Shown one piece after another: positions 1 through 8,067 of a stretch of 64,000 nucleotides of DNA. A program made the position numbers and the translations under genes. Position 1 is the stretch's first letter. Each line of letters starts with the position of its first letter. The notes below the pieces were generated by a model that was not told where the DNA came from, made no database searches, and saw only the letters and a program-made list of their open reading frames with translations. This DNA is from Gammaproteobacteria bacterium (GTDB lineage Bacteria; Pseudomonadota; Gammaproteobacteria; Burkholderiales; Nitrosomonadaceae), in NCBI GenBank assembly GCA_015709615.1, contig CP054179.1, forward strand, positions 1,302,001 to 1,366,000. The letters run 5' to 3'.

Positions 1-26
1 CATAACCCCTAAGAAGGAGCATCAAA

Positions 27-650
27 ATGACAAATCAACTTATCTCATCCGAATTTCTCGGTGAATCAATCACAATCGTTGAACATGCCGGAAGGCGATG
101 GCTGACATCGGAAGAAGCCGGTAAATGTCTTGGCTATTCTGTCGGCGAAGAGCGCCGGGCAATTCTGAAATTATACAAACGCCACAAGGATGAATTTACT
201 GAGCAAGATGTAGCGGTGGTCAATTTGACCACCTTAAAAGGCGATAGACAAACACACATTTTTTCAGACACCGGTTGCATCAAGCTTGGTTTTTTCGCCA
301 AAACCAAAATCGGCAAGGAATTTAGAAATTTCGCATCCTTGAAGCTGGCAATCGCAAGAGAAGAACCGGTATTGCTACCGGATGCCGTGCGCCCCGGCCA
401 AGTCGAAGAAGTGCAAGCCCGCCGTGCGCGCGAAGAGCTATTGAAAGCCAAGCCGCTGTGGAACCGCATCGCCAAGTATATCGGTATGGGCCTGACCGGT
501 GCGGAAATCGGCCTGCTGCTTAAATGCAACGTGGCAACCATCCGCAAACACCGCCGCCGCATGGAAGCCTGCGGCCTGCTCAAACCCCCGGCCAACCTGG
601 CCAGAATGCGCGAACTCGGGTTTACATTGATCGCCGGAGGTGCCAAATGA
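27..650 (+). CDS. Bro-N domain phage regulator (antirepressor-like) with C-terminal HTH
   Basis: This 207-residue protein has an N-terminal Bro-N-like domain (about residues 10-115; YSVGEERRAI and the FSDTGCIKLGFFAKT stretch are typical). A C-terminal helix-turn-helix-like segment follows (about 150-190, GLTGAEIGLLLKCNVATIRK). Bro-N proteins are DNA-binding phage antirepressors or regulators. A clear ribosome site (aaggag) lies before the ATG. It sits directly upstream of the lysis module, where Mu carries the late activator gene C, so a role in late gene control is possible. That role is an inference from position; the sequence is not clearly Mor/C-like. It overlaps the next gene by the ATGA motif. 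Confidence 0.7.
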   Translation: MTNQLISSEFLGESITIVEHAGRRWLTSEEAGKCLGYSVGEERRAILKLYKRHKDEFTEQDVAVVNLTTLKGDRQTHIFSDTGCIKLGFFAKTKIGKEFRNFASLKLAIAREEPVLLPDAVRPGQVEEVQARRAREELLKAKPLWNRIAKYIGMGLTGAEIGLLLKCNVATIRKHRRRMEACGLLKPPANLARMRELGFTLIAGGAK

Positions 651-853
651 GCCTGACACGCGAACAATTAGACGCCATCAACCGCATGGACGAAATCGCC
701 GCCTGCTGGCGCGCTCTGTCCAACCTGCTAGGCCCGGATGTGGATATCAGCAGCACCGATGCCAGAGACGACCTGGCCATGCTGACCAACTTCCTGAATA
801 CGGAATACGAAGCAGCCAGAAGCGGATTGGAAATGCCGAAACAAGCAGCATAA
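647..853 (+). CDS. small phage protein of unknown function
   Basis: This 68-residue protein starts at the ATG that overlaps the stop of the upstream gene (ATGA, 647-650), so the two are translationally coupled. The sequence is acidic and probably helical (LTREQLDAINRMDEI at the start). I do not recognise a family. The longer reading frame starting at 524 is unlikely because it would overlap the Bro-N gene by more than 120 bases. Confidence 0.6.
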   Translation: MSLTREQLDAINRMDEIAACWRALSNLLGPDVDISSTDARDDLAMLTNFLNTEYEAARSGLEMPKQAA

Positions 854-866
854 ATCGACGCGCAAC

Positions 867-894
867 GTAGGGGCAAATGATTATTTGCCCCTAC
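867..894. repeat. GTAGGGGC palindrome, copy 1
   Basis: A perfect 12-bp inverted repeat (arms 867-878 and 883-894, loop of 4) lies just after the early regulator pair. It belongs to a family of GTAGGGGCGCAT-type palindromes seen between several late genes of this prophage. It could act as an RNA hairpin, terminator or processing site. The region 854-1162 carries no gene, only this element, a terminator, a promoter-like block and a second palindrome. Confidence 0.75.
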
Positions 895-903
895 TGACTA
901 ACA

Positions 904-921
904 AACCCGCTTCGGCGGGTT
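904..921 (+). terminator. UUCG-loop hairpin terminator
   Basis: A 7-bp stem AACCCGC/GCGGGTT closes on a TTCG tetraloop, directly after the regulator genes and before the lysis promoter. The following T-run is weak (TTCTG), so it may be an imperfect intrinsic terminator or an RNA-stabilising hairpin. Together with the palindrome at 867-894 it would insulate the middle genes from the late operon. Confidence 0.55.
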
Positions 922-974
922 CTGATGCAAAATCCACACCTCGTTTTAATCTCGCATCACCATATCCCCCCAAG

Positions 975-1019
975 ATTTAAACCGCTTTAATTTAGCCAAT
1001 CCGCGCTTTCCGCGATACT
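975..1019 (+). promoter_or_regulatory. putative late promoter upstream of the lysis genes (Plys-like)
   Basis: The block at 975-996 (ATTTAAACCGCTTTAATTTA plus GC) recurs at 8915-8936 with only 2 differences in 22. In both places a -10-like hexamer (here GATACT, 1014-1019) starts exactly 39 bases after the block. That puts the block at about -51 to -30, where the Mu late activator C binds its promoters. The position before the holin and spanin genes matches Mu Plys. The activator identity is inferred. Confidence 0.55.
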
Positions 1020-1126
1020 GATCCCTCAAGCAAGTAAGGCAATCCCCATCGGGGGAACAAGGCTGTCATGCCGCAGGTGTTCGTCACCACCTGGTCTGGC
1101 GGGTCGCTCCCGATGGGATTTCGTAA

Positions 1127-1145
1127 GGGCGCAATGCTTGCGCCC
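1127..1145. repeat. GGGCGCAA palindrome, copy 2
   Basis: A perfect 8-bp stem GGGCGCAA/TTGCGCCC with a 3-base loop lies just before the ribosome site of the holin-like gene. It is the same family as the palindromes at 867, 8825, 10393, 11404 and 13719. Here it would fold in the 5' leader of the lysis mRNA. Confidence 0.65.
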
Positions 1146-1162
1146 CAATCAAGGAGGAAATC

Positions 1163-1354
1163 ATGGAAGAAACCAAAAGCGCACTGACCAGTAAAACGGT
1201 GATCGGCTCGGTAGTTACTATTGCGGCATCCGTCTCGCTAATGTTCGGCTTCGATATCGGCGACACCAACGGCCTGGCCGAGCAAATATCCGCTGTATTG
1301 GGCGGCTTGCTCTCGCTGTACGGTCGCATCACCGCAGTCAAACGCATCGGCTAG
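1163..1354 (+). CDS. holin-like small membrane protein
   Basis: This 63-residue protein has two hydrophobic stretches (about residues 13-31 and 40-55) separated by a short acidic loop, with a charged N-terminus and a basic C-terminus. It is followed at once by the spanin pair, so it is most likely the holin that permeabilises the inner membrane at lysis. A strong ribosome site (aaggagg) precedes the ATG. No endolysin gene is seen in the window; it may lie upstream of base 1. The family assignment rests on size, topology and position. Confidence 0.6.
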   Translation: MEETKSALTSKTVIGSVVTIAASVSLMFGFDIGDTNGLAEQISAVLGGLLSLYGRITAVKRIG

Positions 1355-1355
1355 C

Positions 1356-1868
1356 ATGCAATATTTAATAGCCATTGCGCTGTTGATCGGATTCGGCGGC
1401 GGCTTCTTTGTCGCCGACAAAATCGGCGATGCAAATCTCATGCAATGCGAGCTGGATACGGAAAAAATGCTCGAAGCGCATGAAAAAGAAACCGCCGACC
1501 GGATGCGCGACGCACAAAACGCCGCCAGCCGTGCGTTCAGCCACCTGACCGGAAGCTTGATCAAAACCCAGCAACACGCCGAGGATTTGACCGATGAACT
1601 CAAAAAACATACGACCGGCCGCAATTGCCTGTCTGCTGATGCTCGCCGCGTGCTCAACACCACAGCGGCTCAACAACAACGAATGCCCAAGGATACCGGA
1701 AGCGCTGATCGAGCCGCTGCCACCCCTGCCGCAGATAGCGTCGACCGGTACACCACCGACGCCGACATCGCCGCCTGGGCAGTAACAGTCAAAAAACTGT
1801 ACGAACAATGCACCGGCCGCATAGAGGCGATTGCAATATGGGATGCGGGATTGAATGGACGACATTGA
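1356..1868 (+). CDS. Rz-like inner-membrane spanin subunit
   Basis: This 170-residue protein starts with one transmembrane segment (about residues 2-20). A periplasmic helical region rich in E, K and Q follows, then a GRNCLSADARRVLN stretch typical of phage Rz-like proteins. Spanins join the two membranes and cause the last step of lysis. It begins 2 bases after the holin-like gene. The Rz1-like lipoprotein is encoded entirely inside it in another frame (1594-1785), the classic Rz/Rz1 layout. Confidence 0.8.
   Translation: MQYLIAIALLIGFGGGFFVADKIGDANLMQCELDTEKMLEAHEKETADRMRDAQNAASRAFSHLTGSLIKTQQHAEDLTDELKKHTTGRNCLSADARRVLNTTAAQQQRMPKDTGSADRAAATPAADSVDRYTTDADIAAWAVTVKKLYEQCTGRIEAIAIWDAGLNGRH
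1594..1785 (+). CDS. Rz1-like outer-membrane spanin lipoprotein, nested in Rz
   Basis: This 63-residue frame lies wholly within the Rz-like gene, in the +1 register. It has a lipoprotein signal (basic start, hydrophobic core, LAAC lipobox with the cysteine at residue 20) and a short proline-rich mature part, which are the marks of Rz1. The product would be an outer-membrane lipoprotein that pairs with the Rz-like protein across the periplasm. Confidence 0.8.
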   Translation: MNSKNIRPAAIACLLMLAACSTPQRLNNNECPRIPEALIEPLPPLPQIASTGTPPTPTSPPGQ

Positions 1869-2040
1869 CCGCGCAGGGGAATTGATCGACATGATGAATG
1901 AAAAGCTTGTGCAGCAAGCCAGAAACCGCCCCCCGGAAGCCTCCGCCACCGGCGAATGCCTGTTTTGCGGCGAGGATGTGAAACCGGACGTGCGCTGGTG
2001 TTCGCCGGAATGCCGGGACGATTGGGAGGCGCGGCACTAA
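1855..2040 (+). CDS. small C4 zinc-finger protein, TraR/DksA-like
   Basis: This 61-residue protein has two CxxC-type pairs (CLFC and CSPEC) near the C-terminus and an acidic helical N-terminus starting MDDIDRA. Small C4 zinc proteins of the TraR/DksA type are common at this place in Mu-like phages, where they may bind RNA polymerase. The spacing between cysteine pairs is shorter than in DksA, so a DUF2116-like zinc ribbon is an alternative. It overlaps the end of the Rz-like gene by 14 bases. Confidence 0.65.
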   Translation: MDDIDRAGELIDMMNEKLVQQARNRPPEASATGECLFCGEDVKPDVRWCSPECRDDWEARH

Positions 2041-2370
2041 ATGGATATAACGATTACATGGCAGGTGCTTATCTGGGCGGTTGGATTGATGACAGCCTGG
2101 ACGGCTTTTCTGATCGGCATCATCAAGTGGCTGATCGGGCGGATGATCCGGAATCTGGACGAACGGCTCAAAACCAACAATGACGATTGCACCGCAAAGT
2201 GGATGCAGATCGACGCCAGCCTGAGACAAACCGACGCGGATCTGAAACGGCTGATGACGCAACTGCCGATCGAATACCAGCGGCGCGAGGATTCCATCCG
2301 GGAATACACCGCGGTCAACAGCAAGCTGGATCGCCTTTATGAATTGCTAATGGAGCTAAGGAAAAAATGA
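2041..2370 (+). CDS. membrane-anchored coiled-coil phage protein, Mu gp25-like
   Basis: This 109-residue protein has one N-terminal transmembrane helix (about residues 5-30) and a long charged helical tail with coiled-coil character. Mu gp25 (DUF2730) has the same layout and position, just before gp26 and the terminase. It starts at the base after the stop of the zinc-finger gene and overlaps the next gene by ATGA. The function is unknown. Confidence 0.6.
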   Translation: MDITITWQVLIWAVGLMTAWTAFLIGIIKWLIGRMIRNLDERLKTNNDDCTAKWMQIDASLRQTDADLKRLMTQLPIEYQRREDSIREYTAVNSKLDRLYELLMELRKK

Positions 2371-2681
2371 ACTCGCAAGATATCGTCGATCTCGCAAGAG
2401 CGGAACGCGAAAGCCTGCGCTGGATATTGCTGCTGGCGCTGTGGCACGCCCGGCCCTACGGCACCTCTGAGCATGTATTGTTGCGCACGGCGCACGACAT
2501 CCCGCTGCGGGTAACGCTCGACATGGTGCGCAAGGAGCTGGGCTATCTCAAAGGTAAAAAGTTGATCACCGTGAACGAAAACCAGGCGCTCTGGCACGCA
2601 GAAATCACCGCCGAAGGCGAGGACGTGGTGGATTTTCGCGCGGCCGCACCGGAAGGTGTTGCACGGCCGCCGAAGTGGTGA
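2367..2681 (+). CDS. winged-helix phage protein, Mu gp26-like
   Basis: This 104-residue protein is helical and has a layout resembling winged-helix (ArsR-like) folds. The segment VRKELGYLKGKKLITV resembles the recognition helix and wing. It matches in size and position the Mu gp26 / VpaChn25_0724 family found before the small terminase gene. A regulatory or packaging-related DNA-binding role is possible but not established. The start overlaps the upstream stop (ATGA). Confidence 0.65.
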   Translation: MNSQDIVDLARAERESLRWILLLALWHARPYGTSEHVLLRTAHDIPLRVTLDMVRKELGYLKGKKLITVNENQALWHAEITAEGEDVVDFRAAAPEGVARPPKW

Positions 2682-2736
2682 GTTACGTGTTAACCCCTGC
2701 ACGCTAATTTGGGGAAATTGTTTCAAGGAGATAGAA

Positions 2737-2979
2737 ATGCACTACAGAAATGGACGCGAAGCAAAAAACGGGGACAAGCTTGTGAAACTCGCAGGAGGTA
2801 AAGTTGTTGCCTTTGGGGTTCTTCACGGCGCGACACCAGGTAACGACTACTGCAACGGAAATATAGCGGTTGTTCAGCCCGCAACAGAAGGCGCTTGCAT
2901 GGTTGATTGCCTCCACATCGATGACGTGGCTGAAATGCTGGCAGAAAAAGGATTGGACAAGCGGCCAGAAGGCAAGTGA
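2737..2979 (+). CDS. small phage protein of unknown function
   Basis: This 80-residue protein starts at an ATG with a good ribosome site (aaggag, 7 bases upstream). The sequence suggests a small beta-rich domain (GDKLVKLAGGKVVAFGVL). I do not recognise the family. It is inserted between the gp26-like gene and the small terminase gene, where Mu has no gene, so it is probably a phage-specific extra. Confidence 0.55.
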   Translation: MHYRNGREAKNGDKLVKLAGGKVVAFGVLHGATPGNDYCNGNIAVVQPATEGACMVDCLHIDDVAEMLAEKGLDKRPEGK

Positions 2980-2998
2980 TTAAAGGTTGCGTAGGAAA

Positions 2999-3541
2999 AT
3001 GGCCCGCCAATCTAAAATAGACACCCTGCCCGCAGAAGTCAAAGACTGGCTGGATTCTGCCCTGTCCGAGGGCAATTTCAGCGGTTATCAATTGCTGTCC
3101 GGAGAACTCAAAACGCGCGGCTATGATATCAGCCATGCCGCCGTGCACCGCTACGGGCAGAAAATCGAAAAGCGCATGGCCGCCATTCGTGCCGCCACCG
3201 AAGCGGCGCAGATGCTGGCCAAAAATACGCCGGATCAATCCGACGAACTGAGCGCGTCCGTGATTCGCATGGCGCAATCCGAATTGTTCGAGGTCATGGT
3301 GGACCTGCAAGAGGCGGATGCCGAAAGCGATCCGGCCAAGCGCGTCAAGCTGCTCAGCCGGGCTGCGGTGGCGATATCCAACCTGGCCCGCGCCAAAGTC
3401 ACACATCGCAAATGGCAGGACGAAGCGCGCGATCGCATCGAAAAAGCAGCCGCATCCGCTGAAAAAATCGCCAAGAAAGGCGGCCTGTCGGCGCAATCCC
3501 GCGAACAAATACGCCGTGAAATCCTGGGAATTGCCGAGTGA
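2999..3541 (+). CDS. terminase small subunit, Mu gp27-like (DUF3486)
   Basis: This 180-residue protein begins MARQSKIDTLP, the usual start of the DUF3486 family. A helix-turn-helix-like part follows (GYQLLSGELKTRGYDISHAA, about 30-50), then a helical oligomerisation region. It would recognise the phage end and load the large subunit for headful packaging. The ATG at 2999 is chosen over a TTG at 2987 because it fits the family start and has AGGA upstream. The stop overlaps the large subunit start by GTGA. Confidence 0.8.
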   Translation: MARQSKIDTLPAEVKDWLDSALSEGNFSGYQLLSGELKTRGYDISHAAVHRYGQKIEKRMAAIRAATEAAQMLAKNTPDQSDELSASVIRMAQSELFEVMVDLQEADAESDPAKRVKLLSRAAVAISNLARAKVTHRKWQDEARDRIEKAAASAEKIAKKGGLSAQSREQIRREILGIAE

Positions 3542-5094
3542 CCATCCCCGTCGTCATCCCCGACACAGCCGCAGACAATGTAACGCCTGCGGTTCTGCTC
3601 GCCTACCAGCAGCGCTGGGTGGCGGACGATTCGCCGCTCAAGGTCATTGAGAAATCCCGCCGTACCGGGCTGACCTGGGGAGAGGCGTCGGACAATGTGC
3701 TGACCGCAGCATCCGCCCGCTCGGCCGGTGGGATGAACGTGTATTACATCGCCTACAACCAGGACATGACCATCGAGTATATCCAGGCGTGCGCGATGTG
3801 GGCGCGGGTGTTTAACTACGCCGCCGGTGAAATCGAAGAAGGCTTCTGGGATGGCGAGGACGAAGAAGACAAGCATATCAAGACGTACACGATAAGATTT
3901 CCCAGTTCCGGTTTCAGGATCGTGGCGCTGTCCAGCCGCCCAAGCAACTTGCGCGGCCGCCAAGGGACCATCGTCATCGACGAGGCCGCATTCCATGAGA
4001 AGCTGGGCGAGCTGCTGAAAGCCGCCCTGGCGATGCTGATCTGGGGCGGCAAAGTGCGCGTGATTTCCACGCACAACGGCCAGGACAATCAATTTAACGA
4101 ACTGATCAACGATATCCGCGCCGGAAAACGCAAAGGCAGCGTGCACCGGGTGACATTCCGGGAGGCGGTTGCAGACGGGCTGTACCGGCGCGTCTGCATG
4201 CGGCTGGGTAAAGAATGGACAGCGGAGGAAGAAACCGCCTGGGTGGCGAGCGTTTACGAATTTTACGGTGACGGTGCCGCTGAGGAGCTGGATTGCATCC
4301 CGGCCAATTCCAGCGGCGCGTGGCTGACCCGCGCCCTGATCGAATCGCGCATGTCCGGTTACACGCCGGTGTTGCGCTGGGAATGCAAGGACGGTTTTGA
4401 ATTGCTGCCCGATCACACCCGGCACGCGGAATGCCAGGATTGGCTGATTGCCAATCTCAAGCCGCTGCTGGATAGCCTGCCGAAAGAAGCCGTCTCATTC
4501 AATGGCGAGGATTTCGGCCGCTCCGGCGATCTGACCGTGCATGCACCCTTGCTGCAAATGCAGAACCTTACGCGCCGCATGCCCTTTCTGCTCGAGCTGC
4601 GCAACGTGCCATTCCGCCAGCAGGAGCAGGTCGCTTTTTATCTGCTGGACGGCCTGCCACGCTTTCGCGGCGGTGCGTTCGATGCGCGCGGCAACGGCCA
4701 ATTCCTGGCCGAAGTCGCGATGCAACGCTACGGCCCGCAGCGTATCCAGCAGGTCATGCTGTCCGAATCCTGGTACCGCGAGCACATGCCCCCGGTCAAA
4801 GCGGCGCTTGAGGACGGCACACTGGTTGATCTACCGAAAGACGCCGACGTGCTGGACGATCTGCGCGCAGTGCAAATGGTGCGCGGCGTGCCAAGGATTC
4901 CGGACACACGCACCACCGGGCAGGACAAAGGAAAACGCCACGGCGACGCGGCAATCGCCATCGCGCTGGCTTATTACGCCAGCCGGGAAATGAAAGGCGG
5001 CCTGATTGAGTTTATGAGCGCGGGAAATCGAGAAACAACGCCAACCGGTTATAACGGCGGCAGAATAGATTGGAGCGGATTCAATGGCAGATAA
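3538..5094 (+). CDS. terminase large subunit, Mu gp28-like
   Basis: This 518-residue packaging motor has an N-terminal ATPase and a C-terminal nuclease. Visible motifs are an atypical Walker A (KSRRTGLT, residues 39-46), Walker B (TIVIDEA, ending at 150), a nuclease aspartate cluster around EDFGRSGDLT (324-333), and a second acidic site at RHGDAA (about 467-472). The start is GTG at 3538, overlapping the small subunit stop. It acts at the portal, filling proheads and cutting DNA. Confidence 0.9.
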   Translation: MTIPVVIPDTAADNVTPAVLLAYQQRWVADDSPLKVIEKSRRTGLTWGEASDNVLTAASARSAGGMNVYYIAYNQDMTIEYIQACAMWARVFNYAAGEIEEGFWDGEDEEDKHIKTYTIRFPSSGFRIVALSSRPSNLRGRQGTIVIDEAAFHEKLGELLKAALAMLIWGGKVRVISTHNGQDNQFNELINDIRAGKRKGSVHRVTFREAVADGLYRRVCMRLGKEWTAEEETAWVASVYEFYGDGAAEELDCIPANSSGAWLTRALIESRMSGYTPVLRWECKDGFELLPDHTRHAECQDWLIANLKPLLDSLPKEAVSFNGEDFGRSGDLTVHAPLLQMQNLTRRMPFLLELRNVPFRQQEQVAFYLLDGLPRFRGGAFDARGNGQFLAEVAMQRYGPQRIQQVMLSESWYREHMPPVKAALEDGTLVDLPKDADVLDDLRAVQMVRGVPRIPDTRTTGQDKGKRHGDAAIAIALAYYASREMKGGLIEFMSAGNRETTPTGYNGGRIDWSGFNGR

Positions 5095-6592
5095 TAAAAC
5101 TGAACAACCGGAATTACAGGAAATCGCCACCAGCCGCGACGGCCGCGACATCACGCGCGGCTGGCTGTCTGCGCTGATGCATGCGCCGATTGACGATGTG
5201 ATCGTGGTCGAACGCGGCGGCGGCGATTATCAGGTCTATGCCGATGTGCTGCGTGACGATCGTGTGCGCACCGGCATCAATCAACGCATTTACGGCGTCA
5301 TCGCCAAGCCTTGGGAAGTCAAGCCGGGCGGAGAAAGGCCGCTCGACATCGAAGCGTCCAATTTCATCAAGAAACAACTTTCCAGCGTTGAATTTGACCG
5401 CATCACGATGAAAATGCTGTACGGCGTTTTTTACGGCTTCTCGGTCGGCGAGGCGATGGTTGCCCGAGATGGCGCGCGCATCGTCTTGGATAAAGCGCGC
5501 GATGGCGTCAAGGTGCGCAACCGGCGGCGCTTCGCTTTTGATGGCGAAGGCAATCTGCGGCTGAAAACCGTCAACAACACAATGCCCGGCGAACTGATGC
5601 CGGATCGCAAGTTTATCGTCGCCACGTTCGGCGCGGATCACGACGATGCGCCGTATGGTCTCGGCCTCGCGCATTATTTGTATTGGCTGGTATGGCTCAA
5701 GCGCAATGTCACCCGGTTCTGGGCGTTTTATCTCGACAAATTCAGCTCACCCACGGCCGTGGGCAAATACCCGTCCGGAACCGATAAGCCGGATCAGCAG
5801 AAATTGCTGGACGCATTGCGGGCGATACAACGCGATTCCGCCGTGGTGGTACCGGAAGGCATGGAAGTGATTCTGCTGGAAGCGCTGAAGAGTTCGGCTG
5901 CGGATCACAAAGGCTTCATCGATCAAATGAACGAGGCGATCTTAATGGTCTGCCTGGGTCAAACCGCCACCGCCCAAGGCACCGCCGGAAAGCTCGGCGG
6001 GGACACCGAACGCGAAGCGGTCAAGGACGCCATCCTGAAAGCGGATAGCGACATGCTATCGGAACAGTTTAACCGCACCATCATCACCTGGCTGACCGAG
6101 TGGAACTTCCCCGGCGCGGTACCGCCCACGGTTTACCGAGTCTTCTCGGACGAAGATCTGAATGCGCGCATTGACCGGGATGTGAAAATTTCCGGCATGG
6201 GTTTCAGGCCGACGCTGAAATACATCCAGGAAACCTACGGCGGAGACTGGCAGGAATCCGCCGCACCGGCAACGGACGGCGGCGCAAATCTCACGCAATC
6301 CGGCGACGGCGGTAAAAAAACCGCTTTCGCGGAAAACGATGAAACCGATATCGACCCCACATCCAGCGACAGCCAAACCGACATTCTGGCGGATCAGTCA
6401 GCCGACGCTGGCAAAGTGATGCTGGATAAAGTACGCGACCTGGTCGACAACGCCGAATCTCTCGAGCAGCTGCGCGACGACTTACTGGCCGCTTACGGCG
6501 ATCTGGATTCAAGTCAGCTCGTCAACGTCATGGAGCTGGCGTTCATCGCGGCGGACTTGTCCGGCCGCTACGATGTGCAGGAAGAAAAATGA
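5084..6592 (+). CDS. portal protein, Mu gp29-like (DUF935)
   Basis: This 502-residue protein matches the DUF935 portal family in length and features. It has an N-terminal region starting with a helical arm, a core with GYRYxxF-like segments (KFIVATFG, LYWLVWLKRN) and an acidic C-terminal part. It forms the dodecameric ring through which DNA enters and leaves. It overlaps the terminase gene by 11 bases and is followed by a hairpin terminator at 6592-6623. Confidence 0.85.
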   Translation: MADNKTEQPELQEIATSRDGRDITRGWLSALMHAPIDDVIVVERGGGDYQVYADVLRDDRVRTGINQRIYGVIAKPWEVKPGGERPLDIEASNFIKKQLSSVEFDRITMKMLYGVFYGFSVGEAMVARDGARIVLDKARDGVKVRNRRRFAFDGEGNLRLKTVNNTMPGELMPDRKFIVATFGADHDDAPYGLGLAHYLYWLVWLKRNVTRFWAFYLDKFSSPTAVGKYPSGTDKPDQQKLLDALRAIQRDSAVVVPEGMEVILLEALKSSAADHKGFIDQMNEAILMVCLGQTATAQGTAGKLGGDTEREAVKDAILKADSDMLSEQFNRTIITWLTEWNFPGAVPPTVYRVFSDEDLNARIDRDVKISGMGFRPTLKYIQETYGGDWQESAAPATDGGANLTQSGDGGKKTAFAENDETDIDPTSSDSQTDILADQSADAGKVMLDKVRDLVDNAESLEQLRDDLLAAYGDLDSSQLVNVMELAFIAADLSGRYDVQEEK

Positions 6593-6623
6593 AACCGCAT
6601 AAAACGCGATTTGTGCGGTTTTC
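6592..6623 (+). terminator. hairpin terminator after the portal gene
   Basis: An 8-bp stem AAACCGCA/TGCGGTTT (6592-6599 and 6614-6621) is followed by TTCTC. The stem overlaps the portal stop codon. The rest of the gap to 6718 contains two direct copies of ATTGAACCCC (about 6671-6690) but no gene. Confidence 0.55.
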
Positions 6624-6718
6624 TCAGCCCTGGATATATCAACGGTTATCAAAGGCGATAACAATCAAAATTGAACCCCGATTGAACCCCTTAAAATCGA
6701 TTCCGTATCGGGGTACGA

Positions 6719-7951
6719 ATGCCGCTTAATCTATCCCAGACGCAAATTGCTTTCAATGCGCGCGGTGACGGCAAGTTTAATAAGCAGTTCCAGGAGCAGG
6801 TGGATTTCTTCCGGGGTAAGCTCAATCTGCCGACCGAGCGCTGGGATGATATTGTCAGAAACGCGCACGATCGCGCTTTTATCGTCGCCGGTGCCGCCAA
6901 GGCGGATCTGCTCAATGATCTGCGCGACGCGGTGGATAAAGCCATCGTCAACGGCGAGTCGATAGGCGCATTCCGCAGCCGCTTCAACGATATCGTCAAA
7001 AAACACGGCTGGGAAGGCTGGACCGGTTCCGGCAGTCAAAAGGGGCGAGACTGGCGCACGCGGGTGATTTATCAAACCAATCTATCCACCAGCTACGCCG
7101 CCGGGAGGCACAAACAACTGAACGATCCGGATCTGGCCAGCGTGCGGCCGTACTGGCAATACATCCACAACGACACCGTGCAGCACCCGCGCCCGCTGCA
7201 CGTGAGCTGGTCTGGCATGGTGTTGCACAAGGATGATCCCTGGTGGCAGACGCACTACCCGCCGAACGGCTGGGGCTGCCGTTGCCGCGTCAAAGCGATG
7301 CGCGCATCCGAATATAAAGGCGCAAAAGCGCCGGACGATGGAACGCGCACGCATATCGACAGCGCCGGTGTGCACCACACCGTACCCAACGGCATCGATT
7401 ACGGTTTCGATTATCAGCCTGGCGCACGCACGGATACCAAGCTGCGCGAGTTCGTGCAGGAAAAATTGATCAAGCAGCCGGATGCGATCAGCAAGGCGCT
7501 GAGCCGTGATGTCAACCGCTACATCAATGCAACGGCCGATATCGCCGGTTTTGCGCGCCGAGCCTTGACCGAGAGGAATGCGGACGAAAATCTGTGGCTG
7601 GGTTTTGTGGATGCTCCGGAGAGAATCAAACAAACGATTGACGATGACTTAACCGGGTACATGGTGCTGCTGCCTGGTCATGCAGTGCGACACGTGGAAA
7701 GCAGCCGTGCATTCGATGGCGGCGGACAGCGTCCGGCTGAACCGGATGATTTTCGGGATGTGATGGATGTTTTTAGCAACGGCGAAATATCCGGCGGCAA
7801 GCAAAGCGGCAAAGGCCATCAAACAATCAAAGTGCTGGGTAAAACGAGCAAAAATGAAATTGCGCGACTGATATTTGAAATTCTTAAGGGGAAGAAAAAT
7901 CAGGCCATTGCGCTGAAATCAATGGTGATTAAAACAAAGGACAAAAAATAA
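6719..7951 (+). CDS. minor head protein, Mu gp30 / SPP1 gp7 family, with C-terminal nuclease-toxin-like domain
   Basis: This 410-residue protein has the phage minor head domain (about residues 25-200), including the conserved TNLSTSYAAGR stretch (120-130) and the WGCRCRV motif (185-191). Residues about 290-405 form a separate domain with GYMVLLPGHAVRHV (313-326) and later GHQTIKVLGK. It resembles the phage-encoded Barnase/EndoU/ColicinE5-RelE-like (PBECR) domains often fused to minor head proteins. Such domains may enter the host with the DNA. The head role is well supported; the toxin role is an inference. Confidence 0.8.
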   Translation: MPLNLSQTQIAFNARGDGKFNKQFQEQVDFFRGKLNLPTERWDDIVRNAHDRAFIVAGAAKADLLNDLRDAVDKAIVNGESIGAFRSRFNDIVKKHGWEGWTGSGSQKGRDWRTRVIYQTNLSTSYAAGRHKQLNDPDLASVRPYWQYIHNDTVQHPRPLHVSWSGMVLHKDDPWWQTHYPPNGWGCRCRVKAMRASEYKGAKAPDDGTRTHIDSAGVHHTVPNGIDYGFDYQPGARTDTKLREFVQEKLIKQPDAISKALSRDVNRYINATADIAGFARRALTERNADENLWLGFVDAPERIKQTIDDDLTGYMVLLPGHAVRHVESSRAFDGGGQRPAEPDDFRDVMDVFSNGEISGGKQSGKGHQTIKVLGKTSKNEIARLIFEILKGKKNQAIALKSMVIKTKDKK

Positions 7952-8067
7952 GGCAGGCGGGATCCAATGCACGCTTGCGCGCCCCCGAACTATACGTCCG
8001 AAACGAACCGCCTATGCGATGCAGGATAGCTTAAGCGGTAAATTTTATCAACAGGAGGAAATGCAAA

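Noticed and set aside
3235..4425. Long open frame on the minus strand over the terminase genes (396 codons)
   Set aside because: It is antisense to two well-supported packaging genes, has no family likeness, and reflects GC-biased codon use.
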